From Bacteroidales bacterium (GTDB lineage: Bacteria; Bacteroidota; Bacteroidia; Bacteroidales; UBA932), in contig JAEFAI010000024.1 in the NCBI GenBank assembly GCA_016291185.1, positions 1-38,508 on the forward strand: a stretch of DNA of 38,508 nt, given 5' to 3'. Of this stretch, positions 1-8,360 are shown in pieces. Each line of letters starts with the position of its first letter. Positions within the stretch are counted from its first letter, which is position 1. The position numbers and the translations under genes were made by a program. The notes beneath the pieces are model-generated. The model searched no databases. It was not told the origin of the DNA and was given only the letters and a program-made list of their open reading frames with translations.

Positions 1-813
1 CCCGGAACGCTGGTGATCATAATCTCCCAATCCGGCGAGACCGCCGACAGCCTTGCCGCCCTGCGCGAAGCCAAGTCACAGGGAGTCAAGACCTTGGCCA
101 TAGTGAACGTACTTGGAAGCTCCATCGCCCGCGAAGCGGACTTCAACCTGTACACCCTGGCAGGGCCTGAGATTGCCGTGGCCACCACAAAGGCCTACAG
201 CGCGCAGCTCGTTACCTGCTACTCCATAGCAGTCCACTTCGCCTTCGTCCGCGGCCTGCTTGATAAAGAACAATACTCCGCCTTCATCTCTGACCTCCTG
301 GCAATTCCGGCCAAGGCCGAAAGCCTTCTCGAAGACAAGGAGCGCATACAGTGGTTCGCCGCCAAATACGCCAACGCCCACGACGCTTTCTTCATCGGGC
401 GCGGCATTGACTACTCCATTGCCCTGGAAGGCAGCCTCAAGATGAAGGAAGTGTCCTACATCCACTCAGAGGCCTACGCCGCAGGAGAACTGAAGCACGG
501 CACCATAAGCCTCATAGAGGACAAGACCCTGCTGGTTGGCATCCTCACCCAGAACCGCCTGTTCGAGAAGACCGTATCCAATATGGTGGAATGCAAATCC
601 CGCGGCGCATACCTTATGGCAATAGCGGGCGCCGGACATTACCAGATAGAGGACACGGCGGACTTCACCGTATATATTCCCCGCGTGGACGAGCACTTTG
701 CCGGAAGCCTTGCAATAATACCACTCCAGTTGTTTGCATACTACACTTCCGTGGCAAGGGGCCTTGACGTGGACAAACCCAGAAACTTAGCCAAAAGCGT
801 TACTGTAGAATAA
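1..813 (+). CDS. glmS: Glucosamine-fructose-6-phosphate aminotransferase (isomerizing), C-terminal part
   Basis: The gene is open at the left edge of the window and ends at TAA 811-813; about 270 C-terminal residues are visible. They cover the two SIS sugar-isomerase domains. Visible landmarks are ISQSGETADSLAAL and ATTKAYSAQ (fructose-6-phosphate binding), ALEGSLKMKEVSYIHSEAY with GELKHGT, and the conserved C-terminus PRNLAKSVTVE. The enzyme makes glucosamine-6-phosphate from fructose-6-phosphate and glutamine in the cytoplasm, the first step towards UDP-GlcNAc for peptidoglycan and LPS. The glutaminase domain lies outside the window. purC follows after only 3 nt, so the two are probably co-transcribed. 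Roughly half of the Ile codons are ATA, which is almost absent from the rest of the window. Confidence 0.95.
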   Translation, partial: PGTLVIIISQSGETADSLAALREAKSQGVKTLAIVNVLGSSIAREADFNLYTLAGPEIAVATTKAYSAQLVTCYSIAVHFAFVRGLLDKEQYSAFISDLLAIPAKAESLLEDKERIQWFAAKYANAHDAFFIGRGIDYSIALEGSLKMKEVSYIHSEAYAAGELKHGTISLIEDKTLLVGILTQNRLFEKTVSNMVECKSRGAYLMAIAGAGHYQIEDTADFTVYIPRVDEHFAGSLAIIPLQLFAYYTSVARGLDVDKPRNLAKSVTVE

Positions 814-816
814 ATT

Positions 817-1761
817 ATGAAAGCAATAGTAAAGACAGACCTGAACCTTCCCCAGATAAAGGGAAAGTACGTAGGCAAGGTGCGTGACGTTTACGACCTT
901 GGAGAATATCTTATGATGGTAGTGACGGACAGAGTGTCCGCATTTGACGTAGTTCTGCCGGAGGGTATTCCCTATAAAGGACAGATACTCAACCAGATAG
1001 CTGCAAAGTTCCTGGATGCCACCGCAGACATACTCCCCAACTGGAAGATAGCCGTTCCTGACCCTATGGTAACCATAGGTCACCGCTGCGAGCCGTTCAA
1101 GGTTGAGATGGTGATCCGCGGATACCTTACAGGCCACGCCTGGAGGGAGTACCGCGACGGCAAGCGCAGCTTGTGCGGCGTGCCTCTCCCGGAAGGAATG
1201 GTGGAGAACCAGAAGTTCCCGGAGCCCATAATCACCCCTACCACCAAGGCCAGCGAGGGCCACGACGAGGACATCTCCAAGGAGGAAATCATCGCCCAGG
1301 GCATCGTGTCCCGCGAGGACTACGAGCAGCTCGAGAAATACACCCGCGCCCTCTACGCCCGCGGCTCCGAGATCGCGGCCGGCAAGGGCCTGATCCTGGT
1401 CGATACCAAATACGAATTCGGCAAGCGCGACGGCAAGATCATCCTGATGGACGAGATCCACACGCCCGACTCTTCCCGCTACTTCTACGCCGAAGGCTAC
1501 GAGGAGCGCCTCGCGAAGGGCGAGCGCCAGAAGCAGCTCTCCAAGGAGTTCGTCCGCGAGTGGCTGATGGCCGGCGGCTTCCAGGGCCAGGCCGGACAGC
1601 AGGTGCCCGAGATGACCGACGCGGTCGTCGCCGGCATCACCGACCGCTACGTCGAGCTCTACGAGCACATCACGGGCGAGAAGTTCCAGCCGGCCAGCGC
1701 CGACGGCGACGCCGCCGCCCGCATCGAGAAGAACATCACGGAATTCCTTAACAACAAATAG
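817..1761 (+). CDS. purC: Phosphoribosylaminoimidazole-succinocarboxamide synthase
   Basis: The 314-residue protein is SAICAR synthetase, which joins CAIR and aspartate with ATP in purine synthesis. Recognisable stretches are [14 protein letters not shown] (nucleotide-binding loop), [50 protein letters not shown] and [16 protein letters not shown]. The length matches the longer form of the family (about 290-320 residues) rather than the roughly 237-residue E. coli form. ATG 817 lies 3 nt after the glmS stop. Codon use changes sharply inside the gene: ATA and GTA are common up to about 1230 and absent afterwards, where ATC and GTC/GTG take over. The reading frame is intact across the change. 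purB starts 6 nt downstream. Confidence 0.97.
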   Translation: MKAIVKTDLNLPQIKGKYVGKVRDVYDLGEYLMMVVTDRVSAFDVVLPEGIPYKGQILNQIAAKFLDATADILPNWKIAVPDPMVTIGHRCEPFKVEMVIRGYLTGHAWREYRDGKRSLCGVPLPEGMVENQKFPEPIITPTTKASEGHDEDISKEEIIAQGIVSREDYEQLEKYTRALYARGSEIAAGKGLILVDTKYEFGKRDGKIILMDEIHTPDSSRYFYAEGYEERLAKGERQKQLSKEFVREWLMAGGFQGQAGQQVPEMTDAVVAGITDRYVELYEHITGEKFQPASADGDAAARIEKNITEFLNNK

Positions 1762-1767
1762 AAAGAT

Positions 1768-3063
1768 ATGATCGAGCGCTATTCCCGCAAGGTGATGCGG
1801 GACGTCTGGACCGAAGAGAACAAGTTCAACGCCTACCTCGAGGTGGAGATCCTCTCCTGCGAGGCCTGGAGCAAGCTGGGCGTCATCCCGGCCGAGGACG
1901 TGGAGAAGATCCGCGCCAACGCGAAGTTTGAAGTCAAGCGCATCCAGGAGATCGAGGAGCAGACCCGCCACGACGTGGTGGCCTTCACCCGCGCCGTCAG
2001 CGAGAGCCTCGGCGACGAGCGCAAGTGGGTGCACTACGGCCTGACCTCCACCGACGTGGTGGACACGGCCAACGGCTACCTCATCAAGCAGGCCGACGCC
2101 ATCCTCCTCAAGGACCTGGAGGACTTCCTCGCGGTCCTCAAGAAGCGGGCCCTCGAGTTCAAGGACACCCCCTGCATCGGCCGCACGCACGGCATCCACG
2201 CCGACATCACGAGCTTCGGCCTCAAGTGGGCGCTGTGGTACGAGGAGATGAAGCGCAACATCGAGCGCTTCAAATACGCCTCCGCCGGCGTCGAGGCCGG
2301 CAAGATGAGCGGCGCCGTGGGCAATTTCGCCAACATCCCGCCCTTCATCCAGGACTACGTCTGCGAGAAGCTCGGCACCCATCCCGCCGACATTTCCACG
2401 CAGGTCCTGCAGCGCGACCGCCACGCCTTCTACATCGCCACGCTCGCCGTCATCGCCTCCACCCTGGAGCAGATGGCCTTCGAGATCCGCAACCTGCAGC
2501 GCACCGAGGTCCGCGAGGCCGAGGAGGCGTTCCGCAAGGGCCAGAAGGGCTCCAGCGCCATGCCGCACAAGCGCAACCCGATCAGCAGCGAGAACATCTG
2601 CGGCTGCGCCCGCGTGATGCGCGGCTACATGTCCGCCTCCTGCGAGAACGTCGCCCTGTGGCACGAGCGGGACATCTCCCACTCCTCCACCGAGCGCATC
2701 ATCCTGCCGGACGCCACGGAGCTGCTCGACTACATGCTGACCCGCTTCAAGGGCATCCTGGAGAACCTCACGGTCTATCCCGAGCGGATGATCAAGAACA
2801 TCTGGTGCACCAACGGCGTCATCTTCGCCCAGCGCGTGATGAACGCCCTGATCGGCAAGGGGCTTTCCCGCGAAGAGGCCTACGACACCGTCCAGCCCAT
2901 CGCGATGAAGGCCTGGTCGGAAGGGCTCAACTACCAGGACCTCCTGCTCGCCGACGCCAAGGTGATGGGATTCCTCTCCGAGGAGGAGCTCAAGGGCTGC
3001 TTCACGCTGGAATACTACTTCAAGAACGTCGACTACATCTTCAAGCGCGTCGGGATCCTGTAG
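1768..3063 (+). CDS. purB: Adenylosuccinate lyase
   Basis: The 431-residue protein belongs to the fumarase/aspartase superfamily. It cleaves SAICAR to AICAR plus fumarate and adenylosuccinate to AMP plus fumarate. The signature loop [11 protein letters not shown] is present, with the probable catalytic Ser at 262/263. The motif [12 protein letters not shown] supplies a conserved His near residue 141, and [12 protein letters not shown] lies nearer the N-terminus. Length is normal for the short bacterial form. The gene follows purC by 6 nt and acts on the product of PurC, so they probably form one operon. It ends just before a strong hairpin shared with the convergent purA. Confidence 0.97.
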   Translation: MIERYSRKVMRDVWTEENKFNAYLEVEILSCEAWSKLGVIPAEDVEKIRANAKFEVKRIQEIEEQTRHDVVAFTRAVSESLGDERKWVHYGLTSTDVVDTANGYLIKQADAILLKDLEDFLAVLKKRALEFKDTPCIGRTHGIHADITSFGLKWALWYEEMKRNIERFKYASAGVEAGKMSGAVGNFANIPPFIQDYVCEKLGTHPADISTQVLQRDRHAFYIATLAVIASTLEQMAFEIRNLQRTEVREAEEAFRKGQKGSSAMPHKRNPISSENICGCARVMRGYMSASCENVALWHERDISHSSTERIILPDATELLDYMLTRFKGILENLTVYPERMIKNIWCTNGVIFAQRVMNALIGKGLSREEAYDTVQPIAMKAWSEGLNYQDLLLADAKVMGFLSEEELKGCFTLEYYFKNVDYIFKRVGIL

Positions 3064-3075
3064 GCCGCGTGCATA

Positions 3076-3112
3076 AAAAATCCCCCGGAAGCAGCGCTTT
3101 CGGGGGATTTTT
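3076..3112. terminator. Bidirectional intrinsic terminator between purB and purA
   Basis: A-rich arm AAAAATCCCCCG (3076-3087) pairs with CGGGGGATTTTT (3101-3112) around a short loop. The A-run and T-run on opposite sides give a U-tract in both directions, so it can end purB (plus) and purA (minus, stop at 3127) transcripts. Confidence 0.85.
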
Positions 3113-3126
3113 GTATGGCGGCCGTC

Positions 3127-4392
3127 CTAGCGGAGGACGATCTCCTTGCGGTCGGGGCCGACGGAGATGATCTTGACCGGGCAGCCCGTCTCCTTCTCGA
3201 TGAAGGCGATGTAGTCCTTGAGCTCCTGCGGGAAATCTTCGTATTTGCGGACACCGCAGATGTCGCTGTCCCAGCCCTTGAACTCCTTGTAGACCGGCTT
3301 GACTTCTTCGCCGCTCTCGAAGGGGAAGTAGTCCACCTGCTTGCCGCCGATCTCGTAGGCGGTGGCGACCTTGATGGTCTTGAAGGTGTTGAGGACGTCG
3401 GCCTTCATCATGATGAGCTCGCTCACGCCGTTCATCATCACGGCGTATTTGAGCGCGACGAGGTCGAGCCAGCCGCAGCGGCGGGGACGGCCTGTCGTGG
3501 CGCCGAATTCGTGGCCGATCTGGCGCAGGCTCTCGCCCGTCTCGTCGAAGAGCTCGGTCGGGAACGGGCCGCTGCCCACGCGGGTGCAGTAGGCCTTGAA
3601 GATGCCCATCACCTTGCCCACGCGGTTGGGGGCCACGCCGAGGCCGGTGCACACGCCGGCGGTCATCGTGTTGGAGGAAGTGACGAACGGGTAGGTGCCG
3701 AAGTCGATGTCGAGCATCGAGCCCTGGGCGCCTTCCGCAAGCACGGGGATGTCTTTCTGGAGATAATCGTTGACCACGAGCTCGCTCTCGATGAAGGGGA
3801 AGCGCTTGAGTTCGGCGACGGCCTGCATCCACTGCTTCTCGTAGTCGGTGATGTCGTATTGGAAGTCATACTGCGCCAGCAGGCCGAAGTGCTTCTGCTT
3901 GAGGGCGTCGTAGCGGGCCTGGAACTCCGGGGAGAGGATGTCTCCGACGCGGAGGCCGTTGCGGCCGGTCTTGTCCATGTAGGTCGGGCCGATGCCCTTG
4001 AGGGTGGAGCCGATCTTGCTCTTGCCCTTGGCGGCTTCGCTGGCGGCGTCGAGCATGCGGTGCGTCGGGAGGATGAGGTGGGCGCGCTTGGAGATGAGCA
4101 GCTTGTCGGTGATGCTGCCGGCCTTCTGCTCGATCGCGCGGATCTCGTCCATCAGGATCACGGGGTCGATCACGACGCCGTTGCCGATGACGTTGACGGA
4201 GTCCTGGCGGAAGATGCCCGAAGGGACGGTGTGCAGCACGAAGCCGTCGCCGTCGAAGACCAGGGAATGGCCTGCGTTGGGACCACCCTGGAAACGCGCA
4301 ATTACTTTGTAATCAGGGGTCAGGACATCGACCACCTTGCCTTTGCCCTCGTCGCCCCACTGGAGCCCGAGCACGACATCGATTTTCTTCAT
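3127..4392 (-). CDS. purA: Adenylosuccinate synthetase
   Basis: The 421-residue cytoplasmic enzyme uses GTP to convert IMP and aspartate to adenylosuccinate, which PurB then cleaves to AMP. The N-terminal GLQWGDEGKGK motif carries the catalytic Asp14, and GGPNAGH supplies His42, matching Asp13 and His41 of E. coli PurA. Other family stretches are GNGVVIDP, KGIGPTYMDKTGR, EGAQGSMLDIDFGTYPFVTSSN and TGRPRRCGWLDLVALKYA. The start ATG 4390-4392 gives the expected N-terminus. It converges on purB across a shared terminator, so the three pur genes lie together but in two units. The upstream S41 protease gene is on the same strand 65 nt away and could read through. Confidence 0.97.
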   Translation of the reverse strand: MKKIDVVLGLQWGDEGKGKVVDVLTPDYKVIARFQGGPNAGHSLVFDGDGFVLHTVPSGIFRQDSVNVIGNGVVIDPVILMDEIRAIEQKAGSITDKLLISKRAHLILPTHRMLDAASEAAKGKSKIGSTLKGIGPTYMDKTGRNGLRVGDILSPEFQARYDALKQKHFGLLAQYDFQYDITDYEKQWMQAVAELKRFPFIESELVVNDYLQKDIPVLAEGAQGSMLDIDFGTYPFVTSSNTMTAGVCTGLGVAPNRVGKVMGIFKAYCTRVGSGPFPTELFDETGESLRQIGHEFGATTGRPRRCGWLDLVALKYAVMMNGVSELIMMKADVLNTFKTIKVATAYEIGGKQVDYFPFESGEEVKPVYKEFKGWDSDICGVRKYEDFPQELKDYIAFIEKETGCPVKIISVGPDRKEIVLR

Positions 4393-4457
4393 ATCAACAA
4401 TAATCAGGAGTTACTTTCCAACCTTTAAAGTTACGAAGAATTTTTGGTTCGTCCAAT

Positions 4458-7400
4458 TTATTTGGCCTCCGTCTGGCGCAACATTTCGCGGACCGCGGCC
4501 TCGAGCTGGAGGTCCCTGCCTTCGAGCACGGAAGCGGGGTCGTTGTAGACCAGGATGTCCGGCACGAGCTGCATGTTCTCGAGGTAGCGGCCCTCCTTGA
4601 GGTCGAAGGAACCGACCTCCGGGATGCCGAAGACGACCTGCTCGTAGATCTGGTTCTCCCACCACACGGCGGTCATCGTGCCCGGGACGGGCGAACCGAT
4701 GATCTTGCCCAGGCCGAGGGACCGGTAGGCGGCGGGGAAGCCGGACGCGTCGGAGTAGTTGTCCTCGCACACCAGCACGCAGGACGGCTTGGTCCACTTG
4801 CTGAACGGCTCGGTGCCGATGTACTCGCCGCGCGGGCGGAACTCGACATAGGCCTTGCCGCCGAGCAGCGTCACGAGGTCGTCGTGGAGCCAGCCGCCGC
4901 CGTTGTGGCGCGTGTCCACGATCAGGGCGTCGCAGTTGCGGTATTTGCCGAGGGCCTTGGAATAGACCTCGCGGAAGCTCGGGGAGTCCATCCCTTCCAC
5001 GTGGACGTAGCCGATGCGGCCGCCCGACAGGCGCTCCACCATCTCCTCGCGCTGGCGGACCCAGCGGCGGTAGAGGAGGTCGCTCTCGGAGGCGACGGGC
5101 TTGACGAACAGGTCTTTCTCCTTGCCGTCGGTCTTGACGGTCAGGCGGATCTTCTTGCCGGCCTTGCCGGTCAGGAGCGTGATCCAGTCGGCGCCCTGCT
5201 CCAGCTTCTGGCCTTCGATGGCCGTGATCAGGTCGCCGGCCTTGATCCCGCTGTCGGCGAGGTTGAGCACGCCGCCCGGCAGGACTTCCGCGATGCGCAG
5301 GCCCTTGCCGGCGTAGGCCCAGTCGATCAGGATGCCGAGCCGGCCGATGTTCTCGCCGCCGGGTGCGCGGTAGCGCGCGCCGGTGTGGGAGCCGTTGAGC
5401 TCGCCGAGCATCTCGGAGAGCATCTCGGTGAAGTCGAAGTAGTTGTCGATATGGGGCAGGAAGCGGGCGTAGTTGTCGTGGTAGTAGTCCCAGTCCACGC
5501 CGTGCAGGGCGGGATCGTAGAACTTCTCCTTGACCTGCTTCCAGATGTGCTCGAACATGTATTCGCGCTCGGCGCGGGGCTTGAACTCGTAGTCGCCCGC
5601 GAGGGTGATCTGCTTGGTCTGGCCGTTGGCCAGGGAGACCTTGGTCAGGCCGCGGGCGTTGCCGACATAGATCTCGGAGCCGTCCTTGCTGGGGACGATG
5701 GAGCCGGAGACGCCGCGCGCAAGGACCCGGACGCTGCCTTCGCGCAGGTCCTTGGCGAACAGGGCGGGACCGTTCTCGGTGCCGCTGACATAGTAGAGGG
5801 TGCGGCCGTCCTTGGCGAGGTAGTATCCGCCGTAGTTGCCGGAATCGCCGGTCAGCCGGCGGATGCGGTTCTCGCGTCCTTCGAGCTGCAGCTCGACCTT
5901 CCTGGACTTCTCGAGGTTGAGGCTGTCTTTCTTCTCCTCCTTCTCGATCTGCTTGTCGGTCTTGCCGGAGAGGGCCTGGGCGATGGCTTCGTCCTCCTTG
6001 TCGTAGAGGAACTCGGTCATCGCGGCGCCGTCGAAGAACATGATGTAGATGTCGTCCTGCGAGCCCCAGCTGCCGTGGCTGCGGAAGCCGTTCTTGTCGG
6101 ACATCCAGGTCATCGCCTTGCCGCCCAGGGCCCAGTGGAAGGAAGCGTCGGAATAGCCGCTCTGCGTGAGGTCGGTGACCTTGCCGGTGCTGACCTCGAT
6201 CAGGGCGATGTCGGCGTTGTTCCAGCCGCCGTCGGCCTGGTAGCCGGTCAGGAGATACTGGCTGTCGGGGCTCCATTCGAAGTGCTGGTCGCCGTCGCGG
6301 TAGGAGTAGTTGGCGCCCTTGAGCAGGGATTTGGCCTTGCCGCCCTTGGCGGGCTTGACCACGATCTCGGTGCGGTCGCGCAGGTAGGCGACCCATTTGC
6401 CGTCCGGCGAGACGACCGGCTGGAAGCAGGTCTCGCCCGGATCGGAGAAGAGCTCCTCCTTCGTTTCGGTGGCGTAGGTGAAGAGCTGGTCCTTCTTGTC
6501 GGTGAGGACGGTCCTCCAGACGCCCCAGCAGCCTTCGCGCTCGGCGGCGTAGTAGAGCGCGCGGCCCTCGTCGCCGAAGCTCACGCCGCGCTCCTGCACG
6601 GCGGTGTTGGTGATGCGGCGGGTGGTGGAGAAGTCCGTGGCGGTGACGAATACGTCGCCGCGGATCACGACGGCGATCTCCTTGCCGCCGGGGGAGACGG
6701 CCATCGCGGAGATGTTGCCGGTGTAGGTGTTCTTGACCACGTCGCGCTCGTTCTCGTCGCGGGCGACGGTGATGGCGAGCTTGCGGGCCGGCTGGCCCTC
6801 GCGCAGGATGTAGAGCTCGCCGTTCTGCGAGTAGGCGAGCGTGCCGTCCTGGGCGACGGAGATATAGCGGACCGGATCCTTCTCGGCGAAGGTCAGCTGG
6901 ACGGATTCGGCGGAGTTGTCGACGCTGCTGCGGAAGAGGTTGATGGTCTTGCCGCCGCGCTCGCTCAGGTAGTAGAAGGTGCGGCCGTCGGCGCCCCAGA
7001 CGGGCTGGCGGTCCTCGCCTTCGAAGTCGGAGAGCTTCGTGAAGGCGCCGTCGGCCCAGAGCCAGATGTCGCGCGTGACGGCAGATGTATGGTGCTTGCG
7101 GAGCGGGTCTTCGTAGCCTTTGTAATCTTCATAGAGGTAGGCGCCGTCGGGACGGATGCTCAGCTCGGACATCTGCAGGGAGACGATCTGATGCGGCATG
7201 CCGCCGTCGGGACCGACCGTATAGACCTGGCCCTCGCCCGGGAATCCGCCATAGCGGACGTCGTTCTGGATGCCGGCCAGGAAGACGACGCTGCCGTCGG
7301 CGCGGACCGTCTTCGGGATCTCGTTGCCGGGATAGGAGGTCAGGCGCGCAGGCTTGCCGCCATCGGCGGGAACCCGCCAGATGTCCTTGCTGCCTTCGCG

Positions 7401-7652
7401 GTTGGAACTGAATACGATCTGCTTGCTGTCCGGGGTCCAGACGGGATCGGAGTCGTAGGCGGGATTGGTCGTGACCTGGAGGGCGCGGCCACCTTCGGCG
7501 CTGACGACCCAGATGTCGCCCTTATAACAGAATGCGACGGACTTGCCGTCCGGAGAAATGGCGTTCTTTCGCAGCCAAAGCGGGGCTTCCTGCGCGCTGA
7601 GGCTCCACGTGAGGGCGCAGAGCAAGAGGGTGGGGATGAGTTTAAGTTTCAT
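4458..7652 (-). CDS. Tricorn-like S41 family peptidase, exported
   Basis: The 1064-residue protein has a Sec signal peptide (MKLKLIPTLLLCALTWSLSAQ) and then TolB/WD40-like beta-propeller repeats (for example NAISPDGKSVAF, DPVWTPDSKQIVFSSNREG, VSPDGKWVAYL, EWSPDSQYLLTG) up to about residue 650. A core/PDZ part (LGILIDW...GIKAGDLITAIEG) and a C-terminal S41 domain follow (IGYVHVEGM, DALIVDTRHNGGGWL). Candidate catalytic residues are His756 in GSHTGAR, Ser967 in NYSDASGFP and Glu1025 in YLENMQLVPD. Their spacing matches archaeal tricorn protease (His746, Ser965, Glu1023). It probably trims peptides in the periplasm. A single-gene unit is likely, with its 5' end divergent from the lipoprotein gene at 7755. 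Confidence 0.88.
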   Translation of the reverse strand: MKLKLIPTLLLCALTWSLSAQEAPLWLRKNAISPDGKSVAFCYKGDIWVVSAEGGRALQVTTNPAYDSDPVWTPDSKQIVFSSNREGSKDIWRVPADGGKPARLTSYPGNEIPKTVRADGSVVFLAGIQNDVRYGGFPGEGQVYTVGPDGGMPHQIVSLQMSELSIRPDGAYLYEDYKGYEDPLRKHHTSAVTRDIWLWADGAFTKLSDFEGEDRQPVWGADGRTFYYLSERGGKTINLFRSSVDNSAESVQLTFAEKDPVRYISVAQDGTLAYSQNGELYILREGQPARKLAITVARDENERDVVKNTYTGNISAMAVSPGGKEIAVVIRGDVFVTATDFSTTRRITNTAVQERGVSFGDEGRALYYAAEREGCWGVWRTVLTDKKDQLFTYATETKEELFSDPGETCFQPVVSPDGKWVAYLRDRTEIVVKPAKGGKAKSLLKGANYSYRDGDQHFEWSPDSQYLLTGYQADGGWNNADIALIEVSTGKVTDLTQSGYSDASFHWALGGKAMTWMSDKNGFRSHGSWGSQDDIYIMFFDGAAMTEFLYDKEDEAIAQALSGKTDKQIEKEEKKDSLNLEKSRKVELQLEGRENRIRRLTGDSGNYGGYYLAKDGRTLYYVSGTENGPALFAKDLREGSVRVLARGVSGSIVPSKDGSEIYVGNARGLTKVSLANGQTKQITLAGDYEFKPRAEREYMFEHIWKQVKEKFYDPALHGVDWDYYHDNYARFLPHIDNYFDFTEMLSEMLGELNGSHTGARYRAPGGENIGRLGILIDWAYAGKGLRIAEVLPGGVLNLADSGIKAGDLITAIEGQKLEQGADWITLLTGKAGKKIRLTVKTDGKEKDLFVKPVASESDLLYRRWVRQREEMVERLSGGRIGYVHVEGMDSPSFREVYSKALGKYRNCDALIVDTRHNGGGWLHDDLVTLLGGKAYVEFRPRGEYIGTEPFSKWTKPSCVLVCEDNYSDASGFPAAYRSLGLGKIIGSPVPGTMTAVWWENQIYEQVVFGIPEVGSFDLKEGRYLENMQLVPDILVYNDPASVLEGRDLQLEAAVREMLRQTEAK

Positions 7653-7726
7653 ATTGTGCTCACTTGTTTTAAAAAGCGTGTGAAGTTAGCAAATCCGGCG
7701 CAAATATGAAAGTGATGGAAAATTAT

Positions 7727-7734
7727 TATATTTG
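7727..7734 (+). promoter_or_regulatory. Bacteroidota -7 box for the lipoprotein gene at 7755
   Basis: TATATTTG matches the TAnnTTTG consensus and ends 20 nt before ATG 7755. I see no good -33 TTTG at the right spacing. Confidence 0.55.
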
Positions 7735-7754
7735 TCAGTCAACTGATTGCCGAT

Positions 7755-8306
7755 ATGAGAAGAATCCTTTCCGTCCTTGCCGTGGCCGCCGCTGTCTGGA
7801 TGACGGCCGGCTGCCGCCAGACCGCTCCTTCCGTGGAGGGCCGCGTGATCGATGCCACCATCCATTCCGTGACCGTGGAGACGCCCGCGGGCGATTCCCT
7901 GAGCGTGAGCACGCTGGGCACGGACCCGATGTCCGTCCCGGGCGTGCTGCCCGGCGACTTCGTCCGCATCTTCTACGAGACGCTCTCCGACGGGGAGACG
8001 ATGCGTGCGCTGCAGCTCGACATCGAGGAGCCTTCGGCCTATCGCCTGCTGCCCGGCATCTGGCGCGACTGCGCCGGCGCCGACGAGGTGGGTCTGGTCC
8101 TCGCGGAGGACGGCTCCGCGCAGGCCACGGGCATGGAGCAGCTGCTGGACTGGTCGCTGGACGGCGAGCAGCTGGTGCTGACCACCATCCTCACCGAGGA
8201 GCCCCAGACCACCGGCACGCTCGTGCTGCAGATCGCCAGGCTCGACGTCGACTCGCTCGTGGTCGAGGCGCCCGGCCGCAAACTGGCTTTCTCTCGCCAG
8301 CAATAG
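7755..8306 (+). CDS. Small lipocalin/NlpE-like lipoprotein
   Basis: The 183-residue protein begins with a lipoprotein signal peptide and lipobox (WMTAGC, Cys20). The N-terminal half (VEGRVIDATIHSVTVETPAGDSLSVST...GDFVRIFYE) resembles an OB-like/NlpE N-terminal fold. The second half has the pattern GLVLAEDGSAQATGMEQLLDWSLDGEQLVLT, like the short Bacteroidota 'lipocalin family' proteins (DGTA.SINM.TL.y..W). It has no catalytic residues. It would sit on the inner or outer membrane facing the periplasm. The function is unknown; a copper-stress or envelope-stress sensing role as for NlpE is only an analogy. It is divergent from the S41 protease gene and has its own promoter box. Confidence 0.75.
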   Translation: MRRILSVLAVAAAVWMTAGCRQTAPSVEGRVIDATIHSVTVETPAGDSLSVSTLGTDPMSVPGVLPGDFVRIFYETLSDGETMRALQLDIEEPSAYRLLPGIWRDCAGADEVGLVLAEDGSAQATGMEQLLDWSLDGEQLVLTTILTEEPQTTGTLVLQIARLDVDSLVVEAPGRKLAFSRQQ

Positions 8307-8338
8307 CCTTCTGCTGTTGTTTGAATAAGCTTTTTTAG

Positions 8339-8346
8339 TATCTTTG
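8339..8346 (+). promoter_or_regulatory. -7 box for the MATE transporter gene
   Basis: TATCTTTG fits TAnnTTTG and ends 14 nt before ATG 8361. A TTGTTTG at 8316-8322 may act as the -33 element, at a slightly short spacing (16 nt). Confidence 0.6.
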
Positions 8347-8360
8347 CGCCCCCAAAATCC

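Noticed and set aside
4884..7709. Long plus-strand open frame across the tricorn-like protease
   Set aside because: Antisense shadow with the same low-complexity composition; the minus-strand frame has a signal peptide, propeller repeats and the S41 domain.
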